Shown one piece after another: positions 15,230 through 23,151 of a DNA stretch of 38,093 nt. Every line of letters begins with the position of its first letter. The first letter of the stretch is position 1. Position numbers and translations under genes: made by a program. A model generated the notes under the pieces. It was not told where the DNA came from and made no database searches. It saw only the letters and a list, made by a program, of their open reading frames with translations. Source of the DNA: Bradyrhizobium macuxiense. GTDB lineage: Bacteria; Pseudomonadota; Alphaproteobacteria; Rhizobiales; Xanthobacteraceae. The stretch is from contig NZ_LNCU01000097.1 of assembly GCF_001542415.1 (NCBI RefSeq), positions 8,069 to 46,161 on the forward strand. The letters are read 5' to 3'.

Positions 15230-16471
15230 TCAATAGTGCTTCACGACACCTCGCAGTGAAATCCAGAGTGCGACCGAGAGCAGGCCGAAGCCCGCGAGGC
15301 AGAGGAAGGCGAGCTGGTAGCCGATCCATTGCGCGATCCAGCCGCCAAGCGCGGGGCTCAGCGAGGCGCCAATTCCCTGGATGGTGATGACCGCGCCTTG
15401 GCCGAGATTCACGCGGCCGGTCCCGTTGAGCGTGCGGGCGACGATTCCGGGCACGGCCACGCTCTGCAGGCCCGCGCCGATGCCATCGAGAATCTGCACC
15501 GGAAACACACCCCACCAGCCCGACAGGAAATACGCGAGCACGCCGCGCGCGGGCAGCGCGAGAAACGATGCGAGCAGAACCGGCCAGAAATTGCGGCGTT
15601 CGGCAGCATGCATGCCGACGACGGACATGATCACCATGACGCCTTGCGCGACCACGATCGTGGTCGCCACCACGCCGGGGCCATTGGTGAGACCACCCGC
15701 GACCGCGGCGAGCCCGTAGAGCGGCACGATCGCGGCGTTGCCCAGATGGAAGATCGCGAGCGAGACGGCAAGCACCAACAGCGGCTTGTGCTTGACCAGC
15801 ACGGTAAATCCGTGCGGCTGGCTTTCGGGGTCGTCTTCCTTGCCGCGCGCGGCATGATGATCGATCGCATCCGACGGAATCATCATCACGCTCGCGATCG
15901 TCAGCACGCCGAATCCCGCAGCGAGCAGGAACACCGCGACATATCCGTAGCGCCAGCCGAGATAGCCTGAGGCTGCTGCGCCCAGCATGTTGCCCGCGTG
16001 GTTGAAGGCCTGGTTGCGGCCGTTCTGCCGGTTGAACCCGCGTTGCCTGACCATGCCGAGCGTGATGCCCGTCACCGCCGGAACGATTGCGGCTCCCGCG
16101 ATGGAGGTCGCGATCTGCGACAGCGCAACGGCCCAGAACGCCTGCGACACGAGGATGACGGCCGATGCGACGACGACCGCCACGCCCGGCACGATGACCC
16201 ACGCGCGCTTGTGATCCGTCGTATCGATGAAGCCGCCGATCGGCGTGGTGATCAGCATCCCCGCGACGTTCCCGATCGTCAGCGCAGTCCCGATCAGCCC
16301 GCTGGTCCAGCCGTGGCTCTGCAGGAAGACCCCGACGAACGGTCCAATTCCGGACTGCATATCGGCCATGAAGAAATTCAATGCGAGCAACGCCCACAGC
16401 GGCCCGGTCATGGCGAGTGTCTTGATGTCGCGTGTCTTGCTGGCAGGTGTCTTGGTTTCTCGGCTGGTCAT
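15230..16471 (-). CDS. MFS transporter
   Basis: The product has 413 residues from ATG 16471; the open frame extends further upstream but the extension is basic and low-complexity. It has about twelve membrane segments in two halves. TM1 includes LWALLALNFFMADMQSGIGPF. The TM2-TM3 loop PIGGFIDTTDHKRAW is the MFS motif position. NQAFNHAGNMLGAAASGYLG lies in TM5. A polar central loop (SDAIDHHAARGKEDDPESQ) separates the halves, and the second half holds GLTNGPGVVATTIVVAQG and VQILDGIGAGLQSVAVPGIV. No substrate signature is recognised. It converges with mrcA and has no operon partners, so a role as a single-gene exporter or sugar/drug porter remains open. Confidence 0.85.
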   Translation of the reverse strand: MTSRETKTPASKTRDIKTLAMTGPLWALLALNFFMADMQSGIGPFVGVFLQSHGWTSGLIGTALTIGNVAGMLITTPIGGFIDTTDHKRAWVIVPGVAVVVASAVILVSQAFWAVALSQIATSIAGAAIVPAVTGITLGMVRQRGFNRQNGRNQAFNHAGNMLGAAASGYLGWRYGYVAVFLLAAGFGVLTIASVMMIPSDAIDHHAARGKEDDPESQPHGFTVLVKHKPLLVLAVSLAIFHLGNAAIVPLYGLAAVAGGLTNGPGVVATTIVVAQGVMVIMSVVGMHAAERRNFWPVLLASFLALPARGVLAYFLSGWWGVFPVQILDGIGAGLQSVAVPGIVARTLNGTGRVNLGQGAVITIQGIGASLSPALGGWIAQWIGYQLAFLCLAGFGLLSVALWISLRGVVKHY

Positions 16472-16682
16472 GGTCCGGCGCGCCCGTTGGTCTCGAGCGG
16501 AACTCCCCCGGCGCGCGATTGTCGCGATGCGGCAGGTCGGTGCGGTGCACAGGAACAAACGCGATAGCGCAGACTTGGGTCCGAGAAACAGCGTGTTCGA
16601 AGCGCGGATCAACGATTGGAGACGGCAATGGACGGGTCTTGCCGGCCCGGTCGATCGCGTTGGAGCGCTCGAGGAGATGGCA

Positions 16683-16895
16683 ATGGGATTGGCTCAGTAC
16701 TCGGTGATCCCCGTTCGCGACGAATGGGGCGTTCTGCACGACGGCAATCTGAACGGCGGATACGCCACGAAGGAGGCCGCATTCGAGGCAGCGTCCGCCG
16801 CCGCATCGCTCGCGATACGGGAAGGCCATGAAGTTCACGTGAGCGTGCCCGCACGCGAGGAAGACGAGGGCGCCCTGACACAGCGCGCCACATGA
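16683..16895 (+). CDS. Small conserved hypothetical protein (70 aa)
   Basis: ATG 16683 follows GAGGAG at 6 nt; an earlier ATG at 16677 directly abuts that site. The product, MGLAQYSVIPVRDEWGVLHDG and so on, has a strand block (YSVIPVRDEWGVLHDG), a glycine turn, an alanine-rich helix (TKEAAFEAASAAASLAIREG) and a last strand (HEVHVSVPAREED). This beta-beta-alpha-beta layout resembles the DUF2188-like small proteins, where the helix is also rich in alanine, but the match is by pattern only. No signal peptide. Function unknown. Confidence 0.65.
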   Translation: MGLAQYSVIPVRDEWGVLHDGNLNGGYATKEAAFEAASAAASLAIREGHEVHVSVPAREEDEGALTQRAT

Positions 16896-16919
16896 GCTTT
16901 CGCGACTGCGGTCGAAGAT

Positions 16920-16955
16920 AGGTGCTTTCAAGACAGGTGCTTTCAAGGAAGGTGC
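16920..16955. repeat. Short 15-bp-period tandem repeat
   Basis: AGGTGCTTTCAAG occurs at 16920-16932 and again at 16935-16947. A third AGGTGC begins at 16950, so three units follow one another with a 15-bp period and the last one decays. It lies in the gap before the quinol oxidase operon. No function is evident. Confidence 0.6.
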
Positions 16956-16994
16956 CGGCGAGGCAGGCCGGCGAATCCGTATCCTCCCGAGGTG

Positions 16995-17018
16995 AATTGC
17001 GTCCGGCCGGACGCAATT
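16995..17018. terminator. 24-bp perfect palindrome with T-run, possible terminator
   Basis: AATTGCGTCCGG and CCGGACGCAATT are perfect 12-bp arms with no spacer. As RNA they would form a hairpin with a 4-base loop, and the rightward strand continues with TT (TTTT at 17017-17020). This fits a terminator for the small gene ending at 16895, but it could equally be an operator for the cyo operon. Confidence 0.45.
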
Positions 17019-17020
17019 TT

Positions 17021-17049
17021 GCGGGAACCGAATTGGTTCCCGCGTCGTT
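17021..17049 (+). promoter_or_regulatory. Inverted repeat overlapping an EcfG-like promoter upstream of cyoA
   Basis: GCGGGAACC (17021-17029), a GAATT spacer and GGTTCCCGC (17035-17043) form a perfect inverted repeat. Overlapping it, GGAAC (17024-17028), 17 bp and CGTT (17046-17049) match the alphaproteobacterial EcfG general-stress consensus GGAAC-N16/17-CGTT. The leader to the cyoA start would be about 35 nt. The match is exact but short; no experiment supports it. Confidence 0.5.
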
Positions 17050-17090
17050 GATCGCCCTGCAGGCGTTTCCGGGCAGGGTTCAACCCCGCG

Positions 17091-17912
17091 ATGAATATCC
17101 TTGATCCCCAGGGCCCCATAGCTGCGGCTGAGCGGACGATCCTGGTGGATTCCGTCGCCATCATGCTTGCGATCATCCTGCCCACGATCGCGGCCATCCT
17201 CGGCTTCGCCTACTGGTACCGCAGCTCCAATCCGCGGGCGCAGTATCAGCCGGAGTGGGCCTATTCGGGCCGCGTGGAAATGGTGGTCTGGGCCATCCCC
17301 GCCTTGACGATCATCCTGCTCGGCGGCGTCGCCTGGATCGGGGCGCATCAACTCGATCCCGCCCGTCCGGTCGAGGGGACGGGACCGCCGCTTCGGATCC
17401 AGGTCGTCTCGCTCGATTGGAAGTGGCTGTTCATCTATCCCGATCAGCGTGTCGCCAGCCTCAACGCGCTGACCGTGCCGGTCGGCTCTCCGCTGCAGTT
17501 TGAATTGACGTCGTCGAGCGTGATGAATGCGTTCTTCATCCCGCAGCTCGGCAGCATGATCTACACCATGAACGGGATGGTCACCCATCTGCAACTCCGG
17601 GCCGACAATGAGGGAACCTTTCAGGGGCTCTCGGCGCATTTCAGCGGCGACGGCTTTCCCGGCATGATGTTCGACGTCCACGTCGTCTCGCAGATCGCGT
17701 TCACGGATTGGGTGGCGCAGGCGGCGAAGAGCAGCCAGGCCCTGAATGCCGACAGCTACGGCAAGCTGGCGCGGCAATCCGTCGGCGACGCAAAGCTCAC
17801 CTTCCGGCTGGATGACCCCTTGCTGTTTCACGCGGTGGCCAGCCAGCACATCCCGGCAGCGCCCGGTCCATCGCTGGACCAGCAAGCCGAAGTCTCGCCA
17901 CGGAGTCACTGA
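17091..17912 (+). CDS. cyoA: Cytochrome bo3-type quinol oxidase subunit II
   Basis: The 273-residue product has two membrane helices (about 20-45, VAIMLAIILPTIAAILGFAYWY, and about 62-85, MVVWAIPALTIILLGGVAWIG), then a periplasmic cupredoxin-like domain beginning PLRIQVVSLDWKWLFIYP. In the place where cytochrome c oxidases carry the CuA ligands (C-x-x-x-C, H), this one reads SSSVMNAFFIPQLGSMIYTMNG and AHFSGDGFPGMMFDVHV. CuA is therefore absent, as expected for a quinol-using enzyme. Oddly, the frame starts right at NILDPQGPIAAAERT; the lipoprotein signal and lipobox cysteine usual in CyoA are missing, and an in-frame stop lies at 17049-17051. The stop overlaps the cyoB start by one base. Confidence 0.92.
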   Translation: MNILDPQGPIAAAERTILVDSVAIMLAIILPTIAAILGFAYWYRSSNPRAQYQPEWAYSGRVEMVVWAIPALTIILLGGVAWIGAHQLDPARPVEGTGPPLRIQVVSLDWKWLFIYPDQRVASLNALTVPVGSPLQFELTSSSVMNAFFIPQLGSMIYTMNGMVTHLQLRADNEGTFQGLSAHFSGDGFPGMMFDVHVVSQIAFTDWVAQAAKSSQALNADSYGKLARQSVGDAKLTFRLDDPLLFHAVASQHIPAAPGPSLDQQAEVSPRSH

Positions 17913-19906
17913 TGTTCGGCAAGCTTAGCTGGTCGGCCATCCCGATCGACCAGCCGATCCCCATGATCACCTCGGGCGTGGTGGCGCTCGTCATTCTCTC
18001 TGTGCTCGCCTGGGTCGTGCTCGCCGGGCACCTGCCGTATCTCTGGCGCGAGTGGATCACCAGCGTCGATCACAAGCGGATCGGCGTGATGTACACGCTG
18101 CTCGCGCTGGTCATGCTGCTGCGCGGCTTCGCCGACGCGCTGATGATGCGCGGCCAGCAGGCGGTCGCATTCCAGGCGCAGGGCTATCTGCCGCCCGAGC
18201 ATTACAATCAGATATTCTCGGCGCATGGCACGATCATGATCTTCTTCGTCGCGATGCCGTTCGTGATCGGCCTGATGAATCTCGTCGTGCCATTGCAGCT
18301 CGGCGTCCGCGACGTTGCATTCCCGACGCTCAATTCCGTCGGCTTCTGGCTGACGGCAACCGGGGCCCTATTGGTGAACATCTCGCTTGTCGTCGGCGAG
18401 TTTGCGCGCACCGGATGGCTGCCTTATCCGCCGTTGTCGGAGCTGACCTATTCGCCCGGCGTCGGCGTCGACTATTATCTCTGGTCGCTGCAGATCTCGG
18501 GCATCGGAACGCTGGTGGCCGGCATCAATCTCGTCACCACGGTGCTGAAGCTGCGCACCAAGGGCATGAACTATCTACGCATGCCGATGTTCTGCTGGAC
18601 CACGCTGGCGTCGAATCTGCTGATCGTCGCGGCGTTTCCGATCCTGACGGCGACCTTGGCGATGCTGATCCTCGACCGCTATTTCGGCTTCCACTTCTTC
18701 ACCAACGAAGCCGGCGGCAACGTCATGATGTTCATGAACCTGATCTGGGCGTGGGGACATCCGGAGGTCTACATCCTCGTGCTGCCGGCATTCGGGATCT
18801 TTTCCGAAGTCGTGTCCACGTTCTCCGGCAAGCCGCTGTTCGGCTACCGCTCGATGGTGCTCGCGACCATGGCGATCTGCGTCATCTCCTTCATGGTGTG
18901 GCTGCATCATTTCTTCACAATGGGCGCGGGGCCGAACGTCAACGCGATCTTCGGCATCGCCAGCATGATCATCGCGGTGCCGACCGGCGTGAAGATCTAC
19001 AACTGGCTGTTCACGATGTATCTCGGGCGGGTCCGTTTCACGACGCCGATGCTGTGGGCAATCGGATTCATGGTGACCTTCCTGATCGGCGGACTCACCG
19101 GCGTTCTGGTCGCGGTCCCGCCGGCCGATTTCCTGCTGCACAACAGCCTTTTCCTGGTGGCCCATTTCCACAACGTCATCATCGGCGGCGTGCTGTTCGG
19201 TGCTTTCGCCGGCTACACCTACTGGTTTTCGAAGGCCTTCGGTTTCCGTCTGCATGAGGGACTCGGGAAGGCGGCGTTCTGGTGCTGGCTGATCGGCTTC
19301 TACGTGGCCTTCATGCCGCTCTATGCGGTCGGGCTGCTCGGCATGACGCGCCGGATGCAGCATTACGACGTGCCGGAATGGCGCCCCTGGCTGCTGGTCG
19401 CGGCCGTCGGCGCGTTGATCATCTTCGCCGGGATCGTGTTCCAGATCCTGCAGCTCGTGGTCAGCATCCGCCATCGGGTCGAGTTGCGCGATCGCACCGG
19501 TGACCCCTGGGACGGCCGATCGCTCGAATGGGCTACGGCGTCGCCGCCGCCGGTGTTCAATTTCGCCGTCACACCCGTCGTAAGCGGGGCTGACGCCTAC
19601 TGGGCGATGAAGGTGCGCGCGAGGCGCGATGGGGCGAGCGACCAGAGCCCCGATTACAAGGACATCGAGATGCCGCGGAATTCGCCGACCGGATTTGTCT
19701 GCGCCTTCTTCGCCACCGTGATGGGGTTTGCGTTGATCTGGCACATCTGGTGGATGGTCGCGGCGGGAATGGTCGGGGCGTTCGCGACGTTCGTGGTGTT
19801 CGCCTGGCGCGACCATGATGAGTACGTCATTCCGGCTGCCGACGTGGCGCGGATCGACCAGGTCAATGTCGACGCGCGGCGTGCCTTGATGAGCGGAGCG
19901 GTCTGA
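17912..19906 (+). CDS. cyoB: Cytochrome bo3-type quinol oxidase subunit I
   Basis: The 664-residue, multi-span core subunit carries the low-spin heme, the heme-copper centre and the proton channels. Ligands visible: His105 in SAHGTIMIFF (low-spin heme), His283 and Tyr287 in WGHPEVYI (CuB with the cross-linked Tyr), His332-His333 in WLHHFFTMG (CuB), His418 and His420 in AHFHNVIIGG (the two hemes). SVDHKRIGVMY near the N-terminus and the R-R-M-Q-H-Y-D loop after TM11 are typical. It reduces O2 to water with quinol and pumps protons. Start and stop overlap its neighbours by one base each (TGATG), indicating translational coupling. Confidence 0.96.
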   Translation: MFGKLSWSAIPIDQPIPMITSGVVALVILSVLAWVVLAGHLPYLWREWITSVDHKRIGVMYTLLALVMLLRGFADALMMRGQQAVAFQAQGYLPPEHYNQIFSAHGTIMIFFVAMPFVIGLMNLVVPLQLGVRDVAFPTLNSVGFWLTATGALLVNISLVVGEFARTGWLPYPPLSELTYSPGVGVDYYLWSLQISGIGTLVAGINLVTTVLKLRTKGMNYLRMPMFCWTTLASNLLIVAAFPILTATLAMLILDRYFGFHFFTNEAGGNVMMFMNLIWAWGHPEVYILVLPAFGIFSEVVSTFSGKPLFGYRSMVLATMAICVISFMVWLHHFFTMGAGPNVNAIFGIASMIIAVPTGVKIYNWLFTMYLGRVRFTTPMLWAIGFMVTFLIGGLTGVLVAVPPADFLLHNSLFLVAHFHNVIIGGVLFGAFAGYTYWFSKAFGFRLHEGLGKAAFWCWLIGFYVAFMPLYAVGLLGMTRRMQHYDVPEWRPWLLVAAVGALIIFAGIVFQILQLVVSIRHRVELRDRTGDPWDGRSLEWATASPPPVFNFAVTPVVSGADAYWAMKVRARRDGASDQSPDYKDIEMPRNSPTGFVCAFFATVMGFALIWHIWWMVAAGMVGAFATFVVFAWRDHDEYVIPAADVARIDQVNVDARRALMSGAV

Positions 19907-20544
19907 TGTCGACGATAGTCCTCGGGCATGCCGATCCGCATCATTTGGGTGGCCTCCACGCGGCCGACCACGCCGGACCGGCGTCCAAGCGGATCGTGAC
20001 CGGCTACGGTTTCTGGATCTTCCTGCTCAGCGACATCGTGATGTTCTCGTGCTTCTTCGCGGCCTACGCGGTGCTGTCCGGGCAGACCGCGGATGGGCCG
20101 AAGGGATCCGAACTGTTCGATCTTCGCTCGGTCGCGGCCGAGACCGGGTGTCTTCTGCTGTCGAGCTTCACCTGCGGGCTCGCCAGCATCGCGGCCGATG
20201 TGCGCGAGAAGACCCTGTTCCAGCTGGCGATGGCGCTGACCTGCGCGCTCGGCCTGGCGTTCCTCTCGCTCGAGGTGAGGGAGTTTGCGAGCCTCGTTGC
20301 GCGGGGCGCCGGCCCGACGCGAAGCGCCTTCCTCTCGGCCTTCTTCACCCTGGTTGGATGTCACGGCCTGCATGTGTCCGCGGGCGTGCTCTGGCTTCTG
20401 ACGATGATGGCGCAGGTCATCGCGAAGGGATTTCGCGCCGATATCCAGCGCCGCTTGTTGTGCTTCGCGCTGTTCTGGCACGCACTCGACATCATCTGGG
20501 TGGCGCTGTTCTCGGTGGTCTACCTGCTCGGAGCCGGCCAATGA
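19906..20544 (+). CDS. cyoC: Cytochrome bo3-type quinol oxidase subunit III
   Basis: The 212-residue protein has five membrane helices. The first is FWIFLLSDIVMFSCFFAAYAVL with the acidic residue usual in subunit III. The later TLVGCHGLHVSAGVLWLL and FWHALDIIWVALFSVVYLL are the conserved TM4 and TM5 signatures. It stabilises the core and helps proton uptake. An N-terminal His-rich cytoplasmic segment (LGHADPHHLGGLHAADHAG) precedes TM1. It overlaps cyoB by one base and cyoD by four (ATGA). Confidence 0.93.
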   Translation: MSTIVLGHADPHHLGGLHAADHAGPASKRIVTGYGFWIFLLSDIVMFSCFFAAYAVLSGQTADGPKGSELFDLRSVAAETGCLLLSSFTCGLASIAADVREKTLFQLAMALTCALGLAFLSLEVREFASLVARGAGPTRSAFLSAFFTLVGCHGLHVSAGVLWLLTMMAQVIAKGFRADIQRRLLCFALFWHALDIIWVALFSVVYLLGAGQ

Positions 20545-20930
20545 GTGATCTTCCCCTCGAACCCCATGCGACCGACGTCGCACCTGGCGATGAAGGCGAA
20601 ATCCAGATCCGGGCGCGAATCCTCGGCTACGTCGTCGGTCTTGGCATTGCCATCGTGCTGACCATCACCTCGTTCTTCATCGCAGGCACCGACCTCGTGT
20701 GGCAGCCCAGCATCCCCGTCGCGATCGTCGTACTCGCGATCGCCCAGATGGGCGTGCATCTGGTGTTCTTCCTGCACATCACCACAGGCCCCGACAACAC
20801 GAACAATGTGATGGCGCTGGCCTTCGGCGTCCTGATCGTCTTCCTCGTGATCGGCGGATCGTTGTGGATCATGTCCAACCTGAATCAGAACATGATGCCG
20901 ATGGATCAGATCATGCAGATGCAGCGGTAG
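20541..20930 (+). CDS. cyoD: Cytochrome bo3-type quinol oxidase subunit IV
   Basis: ATG 20541 overlaps the cyoC stop by four bases. The 129-residue product has three membrane helices: RARILGYVVGLGIAIVLTITSFF, IPVAIVVLAIAQMGVHLVFFLHI (with the family's Q-x-x-V-H-x-x-F-F-L-H motif) and VMALAFGVLIVFLVIGGSLWIM. The tail is methionine- and glutamine-rich (NQNMMPMDQIMQMQR). It completes the cyoABCD set. No cyoE (heme O synthase) follows; that gene must lie elsewhere. Confidence 0.93.
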   Translation: MSDLPLEPHATDVAPGDEGEIQIRARILGYVVGLGIAIVLTITSFFIAGTDLVWQPSIPVAIVVLAIAQMGVHLVFFLHITTGPDNTNNVMALAFGVLIVFLVIGGSLWIMSNLNQNMMPMDQIMQMQR

Positions 20931-21031
20931 AGGTGGGATCAGGGGGCACGGCGCTGGCCGGGCCACGATCTCCGTTCTGCCGCGTCGCGCGGAAGCCGGC
21001 GCGGACTTGACGGCTAGGGGATTGCCAAACC

Positions 21032-21105
21032 TGGCTGGGGAACCTGGATTCGAACCAAGACAAACAGAGTCAGAGTCTGTTGTGCTACCGTTACACCATT
21101 CCCCA
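21032..21105 (-). tRNA. tRNA-Gln, anticodon CTG
   Basis: The leftward strand reads TGGGGAATGGTGTAACGG at the 5' end, an anticodon arm ACAGA-CTCTGAC-TCTGT with anticodon CTG, a T-arm GGTTCGAATCC, and a 3' end TTCCCCAGCCA with the CCA encoded. The acceptor stem (TGGGGAA/TTCCCCA) pairs. The 74 nt and U1-A72 with G73 discriminator agree with bacterial tRNA-Gln. It decodes CAG. Confidence 0.95.
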
Positions 21106-21122
21106 AAAATTACTCAACGGCG

Positions 21123-21150
21123 TCAATAGCTTAGCTGAATGACCGGGCAA
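21123..21150 (-). promoter_or_regulatory. Possible tRNA-Gln promoter
   Basis: Reading leftward, TTGCCC (21150-21145), 16 bp, then TATTGA (21128-21123), about 17 bp before the tRNA 5' end. The hexamers are only fair matches. Confidence 0.3.
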
Positions 21151-21600
21151 TTTTTGCGGCGAGGGCGGCTGGCAAATCAGCGCGCCCCGCGCGAGTGGGG
21201 TCGTTCTACCCGCTTGGTCCCGGACTTGGCAAGCATTGATGACGCCCGTTTGGCGTCAAAATACCCTCCTTTGGCCCTGCTCGCTCGCGTGCCCGAGGGC
21301 AGCCGTCCCGACACCTGGAGCACGATGCTCGAGATGGGGTCGGTCGTGCGGCCAGCAGATCCTCAACTTCCTCGCGCGCGGGCAGCGACCTAAACGCGCG
21401 CAGCACGCGCGAAGATCGCCGCGGCACATTCTCGTTGCAGCGACTTTAGTCGCAGGCGATCGCAACCGGCGGCGCGTTAACTTGCCGGTTCATGAGACGC
21501 GTGCGATGCTGGCACACCAAGAAAAACAAAGGGGGAGGCGGCGGCATTTTGCCCGAACGTTTCCCGTCAGCACGGCCACGGGACCTTCGGAGACGTTCAT
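21151..21600. other. 450-bp intergenic stretch before the importer operon
   Basis: No gene is supported. Open frames on both strands lack domains or ribosome-binding sites. One inverted repeat, TGACGCC-CGTTT-GGCGTCA at 21240-21258, is perfect but lacks a T-run. The stretch should contain the promoter of the binding-protein gene at 21601, which I cannot place. Confidence 0.45.
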
Positions 21601-22854
21601 ATGAGATTGTCGAAACTTGTCGGGCCGCTCGCCGCGGCCGCGATCGCGATGGGACTGGCTTCGGGCGCGATGGCGCAGCAGAAGACCGTCAAGATCGGCG
21701 CGGTGTTTCCCCTGAGCGGCAATGCGGCCAGCGCCGGCGTTCACGCCAAGGCGGCGATCGAGGTCGCGCTCGACATCATCAACAACGCGCATCCCGAATT
21801 CGGCAATTTCCCGCTCGCCAAGAATGCCGGATTGGCCGGCCTCGGCGGCGCCAAGGTCGAGGTGGTGTTCGCCGACAACCAGGGCAGCCCCGCGACCGGG
21901 CAGAACCAGGCGCTGCGGCTGATCACCGAAGAGAAGGTGGTGGCGCTGACCGGCGCCTATCAGTCCGGCATCACGCTGACCGCAAGCGCGATCGCCGAGA
22001 AGTACGGCATTCCCTTCGTCAACGGCGAGTCGGTGGCCTCGAACCTGACCGAGCGCGGGTTCAAATGGTTTTTCCGCACCACGCCGATCGCGACCGATTT
22101 CGCCCAAGTTTATTACGACTTCTTCACCGAGATGAAGGCCTCGGGAGCCAAGACCGACAACATCGCGGTGGTGCATGACACCACCGAATACGGCGTTTCC
22201 GTCGCCAACACCCTGGCTGCGACCTTCAAGGAGAAGGGGCATCCGATCGCGCAGGACGTCGCCTACACCACCAACGCGACCGACGTGCAGAGCCAGGTGC
22301 TGCAGCTCAAGGACAAGAAACCCGACGTCGTCATCATGATCTCCTACACGTCGGATGCGATCCTGTTCGCCAAGACCATGCAGGCGCTCGACTATAAGCC
22401 GCCGATGCTGCTTGCCGACGATTCCGGCTATTCCGATCCGTCCTTCATCAAGGCGGCCGGCAAGATCTCGCAGGGCGTGTTCAACCGCTCGTCCTGGAGC
22501 GTCGGCCCGGCCGGCTCGCCGACCGCGATCATCGCCAAGCTCTACAAGGAGAAGAGCGGCGACGAGATGGACGACACCGCCGCCCGCCAGATGCAGGCCT
22601 TCTTCGTGCTGGCCGATGCGATCGACCGCGCCGGCTCGACCGAGCCGGCCAAGATCCAGGCCGCGCTGAAAGCGACCGACCTGAAGCCGGAGCAGCTGAT
22701 GATCGGCTACAAGGGCGTCAAGTTCGACGACAAGGGCCAGAATATCCTGGCCTCCGGCCTGATCATCCAGTTGCAGGATGGCGAGAACTACGTCGCGGTG
22801 TTCCCGAAGGCGAATGCCGAGAAGCCGCCGGTCATGCCCTACAAGGGCTGGTGA
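21601..22854 (+). CDS. ABC transporter substrate-binding protein, branched-chain amino-acid/amide (HAAT) type
   Basis: The 417-residue product has a signal peptide (MRLSKLVGPLAAAAIAMGLASGAMA) and the type I periplasmic binding fold. The first lobe starts VKIGAVFPLSGNAASAGVHAKAAIEVALDIIN and includes VVFADNQGSPATGQNQALRLI and ALTGAYQSGITLTASAIAEKYGIPFVNGES. The second lobe has IAVVHDTTEYGVSVANTLAA and KPDVVIMISYTSDAILFAKTM. A G-A-Y/S-Q-S ligand loop is present. It captures a small amino acid, amide or related solute in the periplasm and presents it to livHM. GGAGA lies 7 nt before the ATG. The gap of nearly 300 bp to livH holds a large repeat, which may lower expression of the membrane genes relative to this one. 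Confidence 0.9.
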   Translation: MRLSKLVGPLAAAAIAMGLASGAMAQQKTVKIGAVFPLSGNAASAGVHAKAAIEVALDIINNAHPEFGNFPLAKNAGLAGLGGAKVEVVFADNQGSPATGQNQALRLITEEKVVALTGAYQSGITLTASAIAEKYGIPFVNGESVASNLTERGFKWFFRTTPIATDFAQVYYDFFTEMKASGAKTDNIAVVHDTTEYGVSVANTLAATFKEKGHPIAQDVAYTTNATDVQSQVLQLKDKKPDVVIMISYTSDAILFAKTMQALDYKPPMLLADDSGYSDPSFIKAAGKISQGVFNRSSWSVGPAGSPTAIIAKLYKEKSGDEMDDTAARQMQAFFVLADAIDRAGSTEPAKIQAALKATDLKPEQLMIGYKGVKFDDKGQNILASGLIIQLQDGENYVAVFPKANAEKPPVMPYKGW

Positions 22855-22977
22855 TGATGTGGAGGGCGGGGCGCAGGCCTCCGCCCTTCCAGTTGCCGTC
22901 AGTGGCGACGGCGTCGAGAACCGGCACGCTTGAGCATGATGAAGCTAGCCAAAATTGGTGCCGCATCGCAGGCGAGC

Positions 22978-23097
22978 ACCTCTCCCATTGGGAGAGGTCG
23001 ATTTGCGCCTGCAAATCGGGTGAGGGGTTACGCTCCATCGATAGACCTGATCCCCTCACCCGGCTCTGCGCGCCGACCTCTCCCGATGGGAGAGGTG
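22978..23097. repeat. Compound palindromic repeat (CACCTCTCCC family) inside the importer operon
   Basis: Two short hairpins, CCTCTCCCATTGGGAGAGG and the equivalent near 23077-23096 (CCTCTCCC-GAT-GGGAGAGG), flank an inner inverted pair, CGGGTGAGGGG and CCCCTCACCCGG. The whole 120 bp can thus fold as a three-way structure. Elements of this kind are recalled as dispersed repeats in Bradyrhizobium-like genomes. It lies between the binding-protein gene and livH. Confidence 0.75.
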
Positions 23098-23151
23098 GTC
23101 GGAGGGCTCGCGGCCGAGATCATTCAACCGCAAGGCATCGGGCCCTGATCC

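Noticed and set aside
12858..17909. Very long leftward open frame of about 1683 codons
   Set aside because: It is antisense to mrcA and cyoA and overlaps the MFS gene out of frame; the translation is Arg/Asp/Gly-rich with no domain, an effect of GC-rich codon use on the opposite strand.
18575..19816. Leftward open frame opposite cyoB
   Set aside because: His/Asp/Arg-rich antisense of a membrane protein; no family resemblance.
21139..21427. Small open frames on both strands between tRNA-Gln and the binding-protein gene
   Set aside because: Overlapping each other on both strands, no domain or ribosome-binding site; also no tRNA 3'-end repeat nearby that would indicate an integrated element.
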